Shown here in pieces: positions 1-8,282 of a stretch of DNA of 64,000 bases (position 1 is its first letter; each line of letters starts with the position of its first letter). A program made the translations under genes and the position numbers. The notes below the pieces were generated by a model, which saw only the letters and a list, made by a program, of their open reading frames with translations, made no database searches and was not told the origin of the DNA. The stretch is from Candidatus Anaerostipes avistercoris (lineage in GTDB: Bacteria > Bacillota > Clostridia > Lachnospirales > Lachnospiraceae), in NCBI GenBank assembly GCA_019119895.1, contig DWWD01000036.1:1-64000 (forward strand). Reading direction: 5' to 3'.

Positions 1-314
1 CTGGAAGCGTAAGCGTCGATCAGCATCGGAAGGTTCAGTCCGGCAACGATGGCCCATGTGTCCTCGTGGCCGTCGATCAGGCCGTTGGCCTGGTTGAATG
101 GTGTTCCGCCCCATAAGTCTACCATGATCAGGACCTGGTCAGGGTCATCAAAAGAAGCAACGGCTTCTTCCATCTTGGCACGGATATCCGCAGGCCCTTC
201 ACTCGGCTGTAATGTAACAGCGGCAACATTCGGCTGGTCACCGAAGATCATAGATCCTGACTGAAGGATTCCTTTGGCGAAATCACCATGTGTAGCAAGA
301 ATAATTCCTACCAT
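1..314 (-). CDS. PTS mannose/fructose/sorbose-family EIIA subunit (partial, cut by window edge)
   Basis: The reading frame runs off the left edge and gives the first 104 residues of a cytoplasmic phosphocarrier of the mannose PTS family. It opens MVGIILATHGDFAKGI, the typical beta strand carrying the phosphorylated histidine (His9), and later has MVDLWGGTPFNQA, the second signature of EIIA-Man. In this family the histidine takes phosphate from HPr and hands it to EIIB. The full domain is about 130-140 residues, so the end or a fused EIIB lies outside the window. The ATG at 312-314 is preceded by AGGAGG (325-330 on the complement) at 10 nt. It is divergent from the EamA gene. Sugar specificity cannot be told. 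Confidence 0.88.
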   Translation of the reverse strand, partial: MVGIILATHGDFAKGILQSGSMIFGDQPNVAAVTLQPSEGPADIRAKMEEAVASFDDPDQVLIMVDLWGGTPFNQANGLIDGHEDTWAIVAGLNLPMLIDAYAS

Positions 315-490
315 TTTTCATATTCCTCCTTTTCTTTTTGAAAATTTCCCTAAAGCAGGGATGGCCGGAATGACAAAATTCACGTTACCATTCCGCACCT
401 TATAAAATCATTTTACCCTCAAAATGAAAATTTGGACAGATAGAATCTTTTGCAAAAATTTTTACATGATTTGTTCATCCCGGGAGTGAT

Positions 491-519
491 TTTACGGAGA
501 GAGAAAACTATGATATGAT
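491..519 (+). promoter_or_regulatory. Candidate sigma-A promoter for the EamA transporter
   Basis: TTTACG (491-496) and TATGAT (514-519) are separated by 17 nt and lie about 30 nt upstream of the start codon. The rest of the 315-550 intergenic region shows no other clear element. The match is partial, so this is only a candidate. Confidence 0.4.
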
Positions 520-550
520 GGAAAAGATACTGAGAGAGGAAGGGTAAAAT

Positions 551-1441
551 ATGAGTCAGAATACAAAAGGAATATGTTTTGCAGTTATCGGCGGCACCTG
601 CTGGGGACTGTCCGGAGTTATGGGAAAATATTTATTTGACGAAAGACAGCTGACGGCAGTATGGCTGGTAACCGTAAGGCTGCTTGCAGCGGGAATTCTG
701 ATGCTGGCACTGGCGTGGACCAGGAAAAGGAATGGAATCTTTGATGTATGGAAAAGAAAAGATTCTGCAGTCAGTCAGTTTATTTTCTGTATTTTCGGGA
801 TGGCGGCGTGCCAGATGTCGTATTTTCTGGCTGTCCAGTACTCCAATCCGGGAACCGCGACAGTGCTGCAGTATCTGGGGCCGGTTCTGATTATGATATT
901 TTGTCTGGTGAGAGACCGGAGACTGCCAAGAGTTCTGGAATTGGCGGTGCTGGCATCGGTGATCATTGGAGTGTTCCTGCTGGCGACCCACGGACAGCCT
1001 GGAAATCTGGCAGTCACAGAGCAGGCGCTGTTCTGGGGACTGATGTCTGCGGTGACCTGCGCTGTCTATAACATACAGCCGGAGAAACTGCTGAAAGAAT
1101 TCGGCACGCTGGAGACGGTAGGATGGGGAATGCTGGCCGGCGGAGTTCTGGCCGCGCCGGTGATGAGAATCTGGGAAGTGCCTGGAACATGGGATTCTGT
1201 GACATTTCTCATGATGGCCGGAGTCATTATCATAGGAACTGTGGTTGCCTTTGGATGTTATCTCCATGGAGTAGCGCTTCTGGGACCGGTCAGGGGAAGT
1301 CTGTTTGGATGTGTGGAGCCTATGGCGGCCTCTATTTTATCCGCCGTGGTGCTGGGACAGGTATTTGAAACCATGGACATTCTCGGAATGGTATGTATTA
1401 TTGCTGGCGTCACTTCTCTGGCAGTGTTTGACAGGAAATAG
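551..1441 (+). CDS. EamA/DMT-family transporter
   Basis: This 296-residue protein is an integral membrane transporter of the drug/metabolite superfamily. It shows the two tandem EamA halves with about ten hydrophobic segments. Diagnostic stretches are GGTCWGLSGV at the N-terminus of the first half, TATVLQYLGPVLIM in the first half, and LFGCVEPMAASILSAVVLG in the second. Family members export or import small metabolites such as amino acids; the substrate cannot be read from sequence. The start at 551 follows GAGGAAGGG. The gene stands alone, divergent from the PTS gene and convergent with pfkA, with a shared hairpin between them. Confidence 0.9.
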   Translation: MSQNTKGICFAVIGGTCWGLSGVMGKYLFDERQLTAVWLVTVRLLAAGILMLALAWTRKRNGIFDVWKRKDSAVSQFIFCIFGMAACQMSYFLAVQYSNPGTATVLQYLGPVLIMIFCLVRDRRLPRVLELAVLASVIIGVFLLATHGQPGNLAVTEQALFWGLMSAVTCAVYNIQPEKLLKEFGTLETVGWGMLAGGVLAAPVMRIWEVPGTWDSVTFLMMAGVIIIGTVVAFGCYLHGVALLGPVRGSLFGCVEPMAASILSAVVLGQVFETMDILGMVCIIAGVTSLAVFDRK

Positions 1442-1468
1442 AAAAGTACCTGCAGCGGAATCAGAAAA

Positions 1469-1520
1469 GAAAGGCTGCGGGTTCTCTGTATCATGTTTTT
1501 CAGAGAACCCGCAGCCTTTC
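1469..1520 (-). terminator. Rho-independent terminator between EamA gene and pfkA
   Basis: A perfect 20-bp stem pairs 1469-1488 with 1501-1520 around a 12-nt loop. On the minus strand it is followed by a T-rich tract (TTTCTTTTCTGATT), so it mainly serves pfkA; the stem may also stop the convergent EamA transcript. Confidence 0.85.
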
Positions 1521-1544
1521 CTGCGATAAGCTGACTGTAATATT

Positions 1545-2621
1545 TTATTTGTCTCCGAAGCTGATGCCGATGGCTTTTGCTTCCTGAACAAGTTTGGATT
1601 TCGGATCTACCATTTTCAGTTTTCCGGCAACTTCGCTCAGCGGAACTTTGACAGTTTCATTGTTGACGATACCGATCATGTAACCGTATTCTTTCTTGAG
1701 AATTAATTTTGCGGCTGCTGCGCCGACACGTGTTGCGATCACGCGGTCATATGCGCATGGAGATCCGCCTCTCTGTGTATGCCCCGGCACAGTAACACGG
1801 ACTTCCTTATCCATCTTTTCCTCAATTTCAGACGCCAGTTCATATGCGATGGATGGGAATTTTCTCTGGGCAAGTTTTGCTTTATACTGTTTTTTCTTAA
1901 GTTTTGCGTCTTCTTTGGAAATTGCGCCCTCTGCAACGGCAAGGATTGTGAAAGTCTTGCCGGCTTCAGAACGTTTTCTGATTACGTCTGTCACCACATC
2001 AATGTCATATGGAATTTCCGGAATCAGGATGACGTCGGCGCCGCCGGCGATTCCTGCGTGGAGCGTCACATATCCGACTTTGTGTCCCATAACTTCAACG
2101 ATGAAAACACGGCTGTGGGAAGATGCGGTCGTATGAATCTTATCAATGGTGTCGGTTGCGATATCAACGGCACTCTGGAATCCGAATGTCATATCGGTTC
2201 CCCACAGATCGTTGTCGATGGTTTTTGGCAGAGTGATCACGTTAAGACCTTCTTCTCTGAGCATATTTGCGGATTTGTGGGTTCCATTTCCGCCTAAGAT
2301 CACAAGACAGTCAAGTTTCAACTTGTGATATGTGGATTTCATTGCTTCTACTTTGTCCATACCGTTTTCATCCGGCACACGCATTTTTTTGAACGGCTGT
2401 CTGGATGTGCCAAGGATGGTTCCGCCGCGGGTGAGGATTCCGGAGAAATCAGCGGGCGTCATAACGCGGTAATTTTCGTACATTAAACCTTTATAGCCAT
2501 CCAGGAATCCGTAGATTTCCAGGTCATCTCTCTTAGCGCTCAGTCCCTTGATGACTCCCCGCATGGCTGCGTTCAAAGCCTGGCAGTCACCGCCGCTTGT
2601 TAATAATCCGATTCGTAACAT
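1545..2621 (-). CDS. pfkA: 6-phosphofructokinase, atypical (Gly/Lys mixed phosphoryl-donor signature)
   Basis: This 358-residue cytoplasmic enzyme phosphorylates fructose 6-phosphate in glycolysis. The N-terminus IGLLTSGGDCQALNAAMRG, the catalytic loop PKTIDND (residues 132-138, catalytic Asp136) and PGHTQRGGSP identify the PFK family. The donor-site loop reads GGNGTHK (110-116): Gly at the position that is Gly in ATP enzymes and Asp in PPi enzymes, but Asn replaces the preceding Asp of the usual GGDG. The Lys of PKTIDND is the residue typical of PPi-dependent enzymes, where standard ATP-PFK has PGTIDND. The start was set to the ATG with GGAGG 10 nt upstream; an in-frame ATG 33 nt earlier has no usable ribosome binding site. 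ATP or PPi use remains open. Confidence 0.92.
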   Translation of the reverse strand: MLRIGLLTSGGDCQALNAAMRGVIKGLSAKRDDLEIYGFLDGYKGLMYENYRVMTPADFSGILTRGGTILGTSRQPFKKMRVPDENGMDKVEAMKSTYHKLKLDCLVILGGNGTHKSANMLREEGLNVITLPKTIDNDLWGTDMTFGFQSAVDIATDTIDKIHTTASSHSRVFIVEVMGHKVGYVTLHAGIAGGADVILIPEIPYDIDVVTDVIRKRSEAGKTFTILAVAEGAISKEDAKLKKKQYKAKLAQRKFPSIAYELASEIEEKMDKEVRVTVPGHTQRGGSPCAYDRVIATRVGAAAAKLILKKEYGYMIGIVNNETVKVPLSEVAGKLKMVDPKSKLVQEAKAIGISFGDK

Positions 2622-2838
2622 TGCTAACATACCTCCAAAATTTATGAATATCAATATAAATTATTTCCTATTTTATCATAAATCAGCCTTTCCGAACAGA
2701 ACATGAAGTAAATAAAATGTAAAAAATGCGTAAAAAGATCGGCAAAATCCCATATTTTTTATGAGGTTTTCCGAAAATTCACGGGGACAGAAGGGTTTCG
2801 TGATAAAATCAGAATATATCCAGATGGGAGGCGAGCGT

Positions 2839-3750
2839 ATGAAAAAGTATGGGATAAGTTTGTGTATTCTGGTAATGATTCTGTTCTGTATTCCCGGCTG
2901 CAGCAGGAAAAACCGTATTTCAGCGGGCGGCGGGAGCATTGTGACTTCAGACAGTGACAGCTCCACAAAGAAGACAACGGAAGAATCTACAGAAAAAGAA
3001 GATGAGGGGGAAGAAGAATATATCCTTCCGGACAGCGACAAGACAAAGCTCACGAACAGTGATCTGAGATCTCTGTCCAGCAGGGAACTGCAGCTGGCGA
3101 GAAATGAAATTTACGCCAGGCATGGAAGAAAATTTGATACCAGCTGGATTCAGAGTTATTTTGAATCCAAAAGCTGGTACAGGGGAACCATTGATTCGGA
3201 AGATTTCGATGAAGATGAGCATCTCAGTTCCGTCGAGAAATATAATGCGGAATTTATTGCTGATTATGAGAAGAATGGAAGCGGCTCCGGTTCGTCATCC
3301 GGCGGCAGTACATCCTCCGGCGGAAGCTCCGGCTCATCCTCCGGAAGCAGTTCCGGCCGGTCATCCGGCAGCACATCATCCTCCGGCGGAGGAACATCAT
3401 CCGGCAGCGGATCCGGAACACTGTGCAGTTACTGCGGCGGACTGGGGCACTGCAAATACTGCATGGGAGGAAACTGCAGCATGTGCAGCGGAGGAAGGAT
3501 GCAGAGATGCTACAGCTGCGGCGGTGACGGAAAATGCGGTCCGTGCGGCGGTTCAGGCTACACGTATAAGGGAGCGGGCATGATGTTCCGGAAAGTTACA
3601 TGTTCATCCTGCGGCGGACTGGGAAGGTGCAGGAGCTGCAGCGGAACAGGAAGGACTTCCTGCAGCTATTGCGGCGGGACTGGAAACTGTAATTACTGCG
3701 GTGGAAATTATTCCTGCATGTACTGCGGCGGAACCGGCAGAAAATACTGA
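2839..3750 (+). CDS. Lipoprotein with YARHG domain and C-terminal DnaJ-like CxxCxG cysteine-rich repeat
   Basis: A 303-residue predicted surface lipoprotein. Residues 1-21 form a signal peptide ending in lipobox IPGC, with Cys21 the acylated residue. An acidic linker is followed by a YARHG domain (YARHG at 92-96, then SYFESKSWY), a small extracytoplasmic module of unknown function. Residues of about 140-195 are nearly pure Ser/Gly, and the last 105 residues carry ten CxxC units, most as CxxCGG, like the zinc-binding region of DnaJ. The start ATG follows GGGAGG by 7 nt. The gene stands alone between pfkA (divergent) and the ileS T-box. Family known: YARHG lipoproteins are common in Lachnospiraceae. 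Zinc or thiol binding is an inference. No catalytic residues are recognised. Confidence 0.8.
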   Translation: MKKYGISLCILVMILFCIPGCSRKNRISAGGGSIVTSDSDSSTKKTTEESTEKEDEGEEEYILPDSDKTKLTNSDLRSLSSRELQLARNEIYARHGRKFDTSWIQSYFESKSWYRGTIDSEDFDEDEHLSSVEKYNAEFIADYEKNGSGSGSSSGGSTSSGGSSGSSSGSSSGRSSGSTSSSGGGTSSGSGSGTLCSYCGGLGHCKYCMGGNCSMCSGGRMQRCYSCGGDGKCGPCGGSGYTYKGAGMMFRKVTCSSCGGLGRCRSCSGTGRTSCSYCGGTGNCNYCGGNYSCMYCGGTGRKY

Positions 3751-3797
3751 TTCTTCTATTGACGGAATACAGGTTTTGGTGGTAATATAACCACATA

Positions 3798-4033
3798 TGA
3801 GAAAAGCGATGATGGAGACAGTACTCATATCAGGAACGCGGGAGCGAGTCCGGGACGGTGGGAGCCGGATGTCAGTAGGGATATGAAGAAGATCACTCCT
3901 AAGCTGCAGGCTGAAAAGAAAGTAAGCTGTGCCGGCATCCTCCGTTAACGGGATAACATATTATGATGTATGTGAAATAGGTGGTTTGTAAGCAGCAGGT
4001 GTTGTCCTATTTTGGGACAGCACCTTTTCTTTT
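3798..4033 (+). promoter_or_regulatory. T-box riboswitch (isoleucine) with terminator, ileS leader
   Basis: The leader has the parts of a T-box: GATGGAGACAGTAC opening stem I, the distal-loop segment GGTGGGAGCCGG (3857-3868), a specifier loop reading GAAGATCAC with Ile codon ATC at 3892-3894, then AAGCTGCAGGCTGAA and CCGTTAACGG. The antiterminator can form by pairing AAATAGG (3976-3982) with CCTATTT (4006-4012), leaving the tRNA-binding TGGT bulge. The competing terminator pairs 3997-4007 with 4015-4025 and is followed by a T-rich run. Uncharged tRNA-Ile would stabilise the antiterminator and turn on ileS. The T-box core is divergent from the usual AGGGTGGTACC. Confidence 0.85.
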
Positions 4034-4130
4034 ATTTCACAGAAGAAACGGAACTGTCTGTGGAATAAGAATACTCCGCGTTTTTCATAATACGAAGAAT
4101 TACAATACTTTTATAGAAGGAGAAGTGAGT

Positions 4131-7100
4131 ATGTATAAGAAAGTATCTTCCGATCTTAATTTTGTGGATCGAGAGAAAGAAACCGTAAAGTTCTGGAAAG
4201 AGAACAAGATCTTTGAAAAAAGTATCGAAGAAAGAAAAGACGATCCGACTTACACTTTTTATGACGGACCGCCAACCGCAAATGGAAAACCTCATATCGG
4301 ACATGTGCTGACCCGTGTCATCAAAGATATGATTCCTCGTTATCAGACGATGAAAGGTCACAAGATCATTCGTAAGGCCGGATGGGATACCCATGGCCTT
4401 CCGGTAGAGCTGGAAGTGGAGAAACTCCTCGGTCTGGACGGCAAAGATCAGATTGAAGATTACGGATTGGAGCCATTCATCAAGAAATGTAAAGAAAGTG
4501 TCTGGAAGTATAAGGGAATGTGGGAAGATTTCTCTCAGACTGTTGGATTCTGGGCAGATATGGATAATCCGTATGTAACATATGACAATAACTTTATCGA
4601 ATCTGTATGGTGGGCGTTAAAGCAGATCTGGGACAAAGGCCTTCTTTATAAAGGATTCAAGATTGTTCCTTACTGTCCGAGATGCGGAACCCCGCTGTCT
4701 GCGCAGGAAGTAGCACAGGGATATAAAGATGTAAAAGAACGTTCTGCTGTCGTTCGTTTTAAGGTGAAGGATGAAGAGGCATATTTTCTGGCATGGACCA
4801 CAACTCCGTGGACTCTGCCGTCCAACATCGGACTGTGCGTGAATCCGGAAGAAACCTACGCGAAAGTAAAAGCAGCAGACGGATATGTATATTATATGGC
4901 AGAAGCTCTGCTGGATACGGTTCTCGGGAAACTGGCGGACAAAGAAGCAGGAGTTACGGCTTATGAAGTACTGGAAACATACAAAGGAAAAGATCTGGAA
5001 TATAAAGAGTATGAGCCTCTCTATGAATGTGCTGCAAAAGTGGCAGAGAAACAGCATAAGAAAGCATTTTACGTAACATGCGACGGTTATGTAACCTTAA
5101 CCGATGGTACCGGAATCGTTCATATCGCCCCGGCCTTTGGTGAGGACGACGCGAAAGTGGGACGAAAATACGATATGCCGTTTGTACAGCTGGTAGATGA
5201 GAAAGGAGAAATGTCTCCGGAGACTCCGTTTGCCGGACTGTTTGTAAAGAAAGCAGACCCTGAAGTCTTAAAAGATCTGGATTCCAGAGGATTGTTATAT
5301 GACGCGCCAAAATTTGAGCACAGCTATCCGCACTGCTGGAGATGCGATACCCCGTTGATCTATTATGCAAGAGAATCCTGGTTTATTAAGATGACGGAAG
5401 TAAAAGATCAGCTGATCGCAAATAATAATACGGTGAACTGGGTGCCTGAAAATATTGGAAAAGGCCGTTTTGGCGACTGGCTGGAAAATGTTCAGGACTG
5501 GGGTATTTCCAGAAACCGTTACTGGGGAACTCCTTTGAATATCTGGGAATGTGAGTGCGGACATCAGCATTCCATCGGTTCCATCGAAGAGTTAAAGAGC
5601 ATGTCTGACAACTGTCCGGATGATATTGAACTTCATCGTCCATATATCGATGAAGTGACGATCAAATGCCCGGTCTGCGGCAAGGAGATGCATCGTGTAG
5701 AAGAAGTGATCGACTGCTGGTTTGACTCAGGATCCATGCCATTTGCACAGTGGCATTATCCATTTGAAAACAAAGAGATCTTTGATGACAATTTCCCGGC
5801 AGATTTCATTTCAGAGGCGGTAGACCAGACCCGCGGGTGGTTCTATTCTCTGATGGCAATCTCTACGCTGCTGTTTGATAAGGCGCCGTACAAAAATGTC
5901 GTCGTTCTGGGACATGTGCAGGATGAAAACGGACAGAAGATGAGTAAGTCCAAAGGAAATGCTGTCGATCCGTTTGAAGCGCTGGAAGAGCATGGAGCTG
6001 ACGCGATCCGCTGGTACTTCTACACCAACAGCGCGCCGTGGCTGCCAAACCGTTTCCATGATAAGGCGGTAACGGAAGGACAGCGCAAATTCATGGGAAC
6101 CTTGTGGAATACTTACGCATTCTATGTACTGTATGCAGAGATCGATCAGTTCGATCCAACCAAACATGCATTGGAATACGATAAGTTATCTGTTATGGAC
6201 AAATGGCTCCTTTCTAAGATGAACACGATGGTGAAAGCTGTAGATGAGAATCTCGGAGATTATCGGATTCCGGAAGCAGCCAGAGCGCTTCAGGAATTTG
6301 TAGATGATATGAGCAATTGGTATGTAAGACGCTGCCGTGACCGTTTCTGGGCAAAAGGAATGGAACAGGATAAGATTAACGCATACATGACATTGTATAC
6401 AGCTTTGGTAACCGCATGCAAAGCAGCGGCGCCGATGATTCCGTTTATGACGGAAGAAATTTATCAGAACATCGTAAAGAGTGTTGATGAGAGCGCGCCG
6501 GAAAGCATTCATTTATGTGATTTCCCTGTGTACCAGGCAGATCAGGTGGATGAGAAGCTGGAAGCTGACATGGATATGGTATTAAAGATCGTTGTTCTCG
6601 GACGTGCCTGCAGAAACAGCGCGGCGATCAAGAACCGTCAGCCGATCGGCAAAATGTATGTAAAAGCAGATGCGGATCTTCCGGAGTATGATCAGGAAAT
6701 CATTCTGGATGAGCTGAATGTAAAAGAGATTACGTTTACAGATGACGTATCATCTTTCACAACTTACAACTTCAAACCGCAGCTTAAGACAGTAGGACCA
6801 AAATACGGCAAACTGGTAGGCGGAATCCGCAATTATCTTGCAAATGTTGACGGCAACGCTGCCAAAGCAGATCTGGATGCGAAAGGCGTACTGGAATTCA
6901 TCGTAGATGGAACTCCGGTGGAACTGGCAGAAGAAGACCTTCTGATCGAAATGGTAAAACAGGAAGGATTCGTGACCGAAGCCGACAACGGCGTTACCGT
7001 TGTCCTGGATACCAGACTGACACCGGAACTTCTGGAAGAAGGATTCGTCCGTGAGGTTGTCAGCAAAGTACAGTCTATGCGTAAGGAAGCAGGATTCGAG

Positions 7101-7286
7101 GTAACAGACCACATCACACTTTCTTACAAAGGAAGCGACAAAGCGCAGGATACCATCGCGAAGAATGAAACTGCGATCGCAGGAGATGTTCTGGCAGACG
7201 AGGTAAAAGCAGGAGAAGCATCCGGATTTACCAAAGAATGGAACATCAACGGAGAAAAAGTAGAATTAGGCGTTGAAAAACGATAA
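4131..7286 (+). CDS. ileS: Isoleucyl-tRNA synthetase (type 2-like)
   Basis: A 1051-residue cytoplasmic class I aminoacyl-tRNA synthetase that charges tRNA-Ile. The ATP-binding signature PHIGH lies at residues 54-58 and KMSKS at 603-607, with the editing domain between and the anticodon-binding helical domain after. The length (over 1000 rather than about 930), PHIGH rather than NIHIGH, and KMSKSKGN rather than KMSKSLGN fit the type 2, eukaryote-like clade, which in known cases is less sensitive to mupirocin; that last point is family knowledge, not shown here. The start at 4131 follows AGAAGGAGAAG; the frame is open further upstream into the leader but that part has no ribosome binding site. 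It is regulated by the T-box at 3798-4033. Confidence 0.97.
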   Translation: MYKKVSSDLNFVDREKETVKFWKENKIFEKSIEERKDDPTYTFYDGPPTANGKPHIGHVLTRVIKDMIPRYQTMKGHKIIRKAGWDTHGLPVELEVEKLLGLDGKDQIEDYGLEPFIKKCKESVWKYKGMWEDFSQTVGFWADMDNPYVTYDNNFIESVWWALKQIWDKGLLYKGFKIVPYCPRCGTPLSAQEVAQGYKDVKERSAVVRFKVKDEEAYFLAWTTTPWTLPSNIGLCVNPEETYAKVKAADGYVYYMAEALLDTVLGKLADKEAGVTAYEVLETYKGKDLEYKEYEPLYECAAKVAEKQHKKAFYVTCDGYVTLTDGTGIVHIAPAFGEDDAKVGRKYDMPFVQLVDEKGEMSPETPFAGLFVKKADPEVLKDLDSRGLLYDAPKFEHSYPHCWRCDTPLIYYARESWFIKMTEVKDQLIANNNTVNWVPENIGKGRFGDWLENVQDWGISRNRYWGTPLNIWECECGHQHSIGSIEELKSMSDNCPDDIELHRPYIDEVTIKCPVCGKEMHRVEEVIDCWFDSGSMPFAQWHYPFENKEIFDDNFPADFISEAVDQTRGWFYSLMAISTLLFDKAPYKNVVVLGHVQDENGQKMSKSKGNAVDPFEALEEHGADAIRWYFYTNSAPWLPNRFHDKAVTEGQRKFMGTLWNTYAFYVLYAEIDQFDPTKHALEYDKLSVMDKWLLSKMNTMVKAVDENLGDYRIPEAARALQEFVDDMSNWYVRRCRDRFWAKGMEQDKINAYMTLYTALVTACKAAAPMIPFMTEEIYQNIVKSVDESAPESIHLCDFPVYQADQVDEKLEADMDMVLKIVVLGRACRNSAAIKNRQPIGKMYVKADADLPEYDQEIILDELNVKEITFTDDVSSFTTYNFKPQLKTVGPKYGKLVGGIRNYLANVDGNAAKADLDAKGVLEFIVDGTPVELAEEDLLIEMVKQEGFVTEADNGVTVVLDTRLTPELLEEGFVREVVSKVQSMRKEAGFEVTDHITLSYKGSDKAQDTIAKNETAIAGDVLADEVKAGEASGFTKEWNINGEKVELGVEKR

Positions 7287-7295
7287 ATAATAAAG

Positions 7296-7340
7296 ACAGG
7301 AGATTCTGATTTATATTTCGTTAGAATCTCCTGTTTTCTT
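7296..7340. terminator. Terminator between ileS and the araC-type gene
   Basis: A 12-bp stem pairs 7296-7307 with 7323-7334, followed on the plus strand by TTTTCTTTTC. The stop codon of the convergent AraC gene lies in the loop, so one hairpin may serve both genes. Confidence 0.82.
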
Positions 7341-8180
7341 TTCTCTTCTTATCACAATCAGCCTGTCGTCATAGTTTTCATGTTCCAGGGAAAGCAGATA
7401 TTTCCTTGGCGTCGTTTTCGTAAAGGATTTAAAGTCTTTCATCATATGGGACTGGTCATAATAGCCGGTAATCTGTGCCAGTTCTGCAAAATCCACATGT
7501 TCCATATTAAGATTCAGATTATCCAGCAGATACTGAAACCGCATCATTTTGGAGAACATCTTCGGCGTCATTCCATAATAAGCCTTAAATATTTTGTTGA
7601 TATATCGCTCTGAATAGCCGGTCTGTGCGGATAACTCTCCGATGGAAAGGTTTCCGGTGCTTAAGATAATCTGTGAGATCAGGTATTCCCGGAGATTTTG
7701 TTTCGGGTTGTAGCCGCCGCTTAAAATGTAATAGTGGAGATAGGTATCCAGAAATGTTTTCTGCTGTTGTTTAAAATCACGAATGCTGGTGATTTTTTCG
7801 ATCAATTCTTTGTCCTGGATGACTTCATCCAGAGGAAGTTCCTGATCAATGATCTCAGACATGGGGAGACTGCAGATATCTGGCACCTTTCCGGGGAGGA
7901 AACGGACGCCGAAATAGTAGGCGGCGTTCTGATTGAAAACAACAGAAGGAGAGAGTACGGTTCCGCAGATTCTGGCTTCCGGGTGGGATTCATCACAGCA
8001 GAAAAGGATGTCAACACACCCGTCCGGGATTGCCAGAACAGCGTTGTCTTTTTCCTCCGTCAGCTCAAAACTGTAAAAATGAGAGATTCCGTATTTTAAA
8101 ATAACTGACTTATAATATTTGGATGAGGCCATAACAAAATAGGGCTGTTTTGGCCGTATTTTCAAGTTGTTATGTTCCAT
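7311..8180 (-). CDS. AraC-family transcriptional regulator
   Basis: A 289-residue DNA-binding regulator. The C-terminal third holds two helix-turn-helix motifs, LSIGELSAQTGYSERYINKI followed by FAELAQITGYYDQSHMMKDF and the AraC signature TPRKYL. The N-terminal part (about 1-160) is a cupin-like sensor containing IPDGCVDILF and FGVRFLPG, as seen in AraC proteins with a DUF6597-type N-domain. The start ATG at 8178-8180 follows GGGAGG by 8 nt; the frame is open 39 nt further upstream through the adjacent hairpin and is not used here. It lies downstream of the decayed oxidoreductase locus on the same strand, so it may once have controlled it. Ligand and targets are unknown. Confidence 0.9.
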   Translation of the reverse strand: MEHNNLKIRPKQPYFVMASSKYYKSVILKYGISHFYSFELTEEKDNAVLAIPDGCVDILFCCDESHPEARICGTVLSPSVVFNQNAAYYFGVRFLPGKVPDICSLPMSEIIDQELPLDEVIQDKELIEKITSIRDFKQQQKTFLDTYLHYYILSGGYNPKQNLREYLISQIILSTGNLSIGELSAQTGYSERYINKIFKAYYGMTPKMFSKMMRFQYLLDNLNLNMEHVDFAELAQITGYYDQSHMMKDFKSFTKTTPRKYLLSLEHENYDDRLIVIRREKKTGDSNEI

Positions 8181-8202
8181 GAGCCATTCCTCCCGGTAAC
8201 AG

Positions 8203-8238
8203 AAAAAAGGAGGCTGCAAACAAATGCAAGCCTCCTTT
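8203..8238 (-). terminator. Terminator of the decayed oxidoreductase locus
   Basis: On the minus strand AAAGGAGGCTTGCA pairs with TGCAGCCTCCTTT, followed by TTTTCTG. It sits between the oxidase remnant (end 8283) and the AraC gene. Confidence 0.75.
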
Positions 8239-8282
8239 GACTTAATCCGATAGTTTAATGATAGTAAAAGATGAAAGAGGTG

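Noticed and set aside
632..1267. A 211-codon open frame on the minus strand inside the EamA gene
   Set aside because: It is antisense to a clear membrane transporter, has no ribosome binding site and a His/Gln-rich composition typical of a shadow frame.
3280..3420. Low-complexity TCCGGC-rich DNA as a tandem repeat or CRISPR-like array
   Set aside because: It encodes the Ser/Gly linker of the lipoprotein; units are irregular and have no spacers.
3831..3870. A tRNA gene in the ileS leader
   Set aside because: The GC-rich segment is the distal part of T-box stem I; no cloverleaf or TTCGA loop can be drawn.
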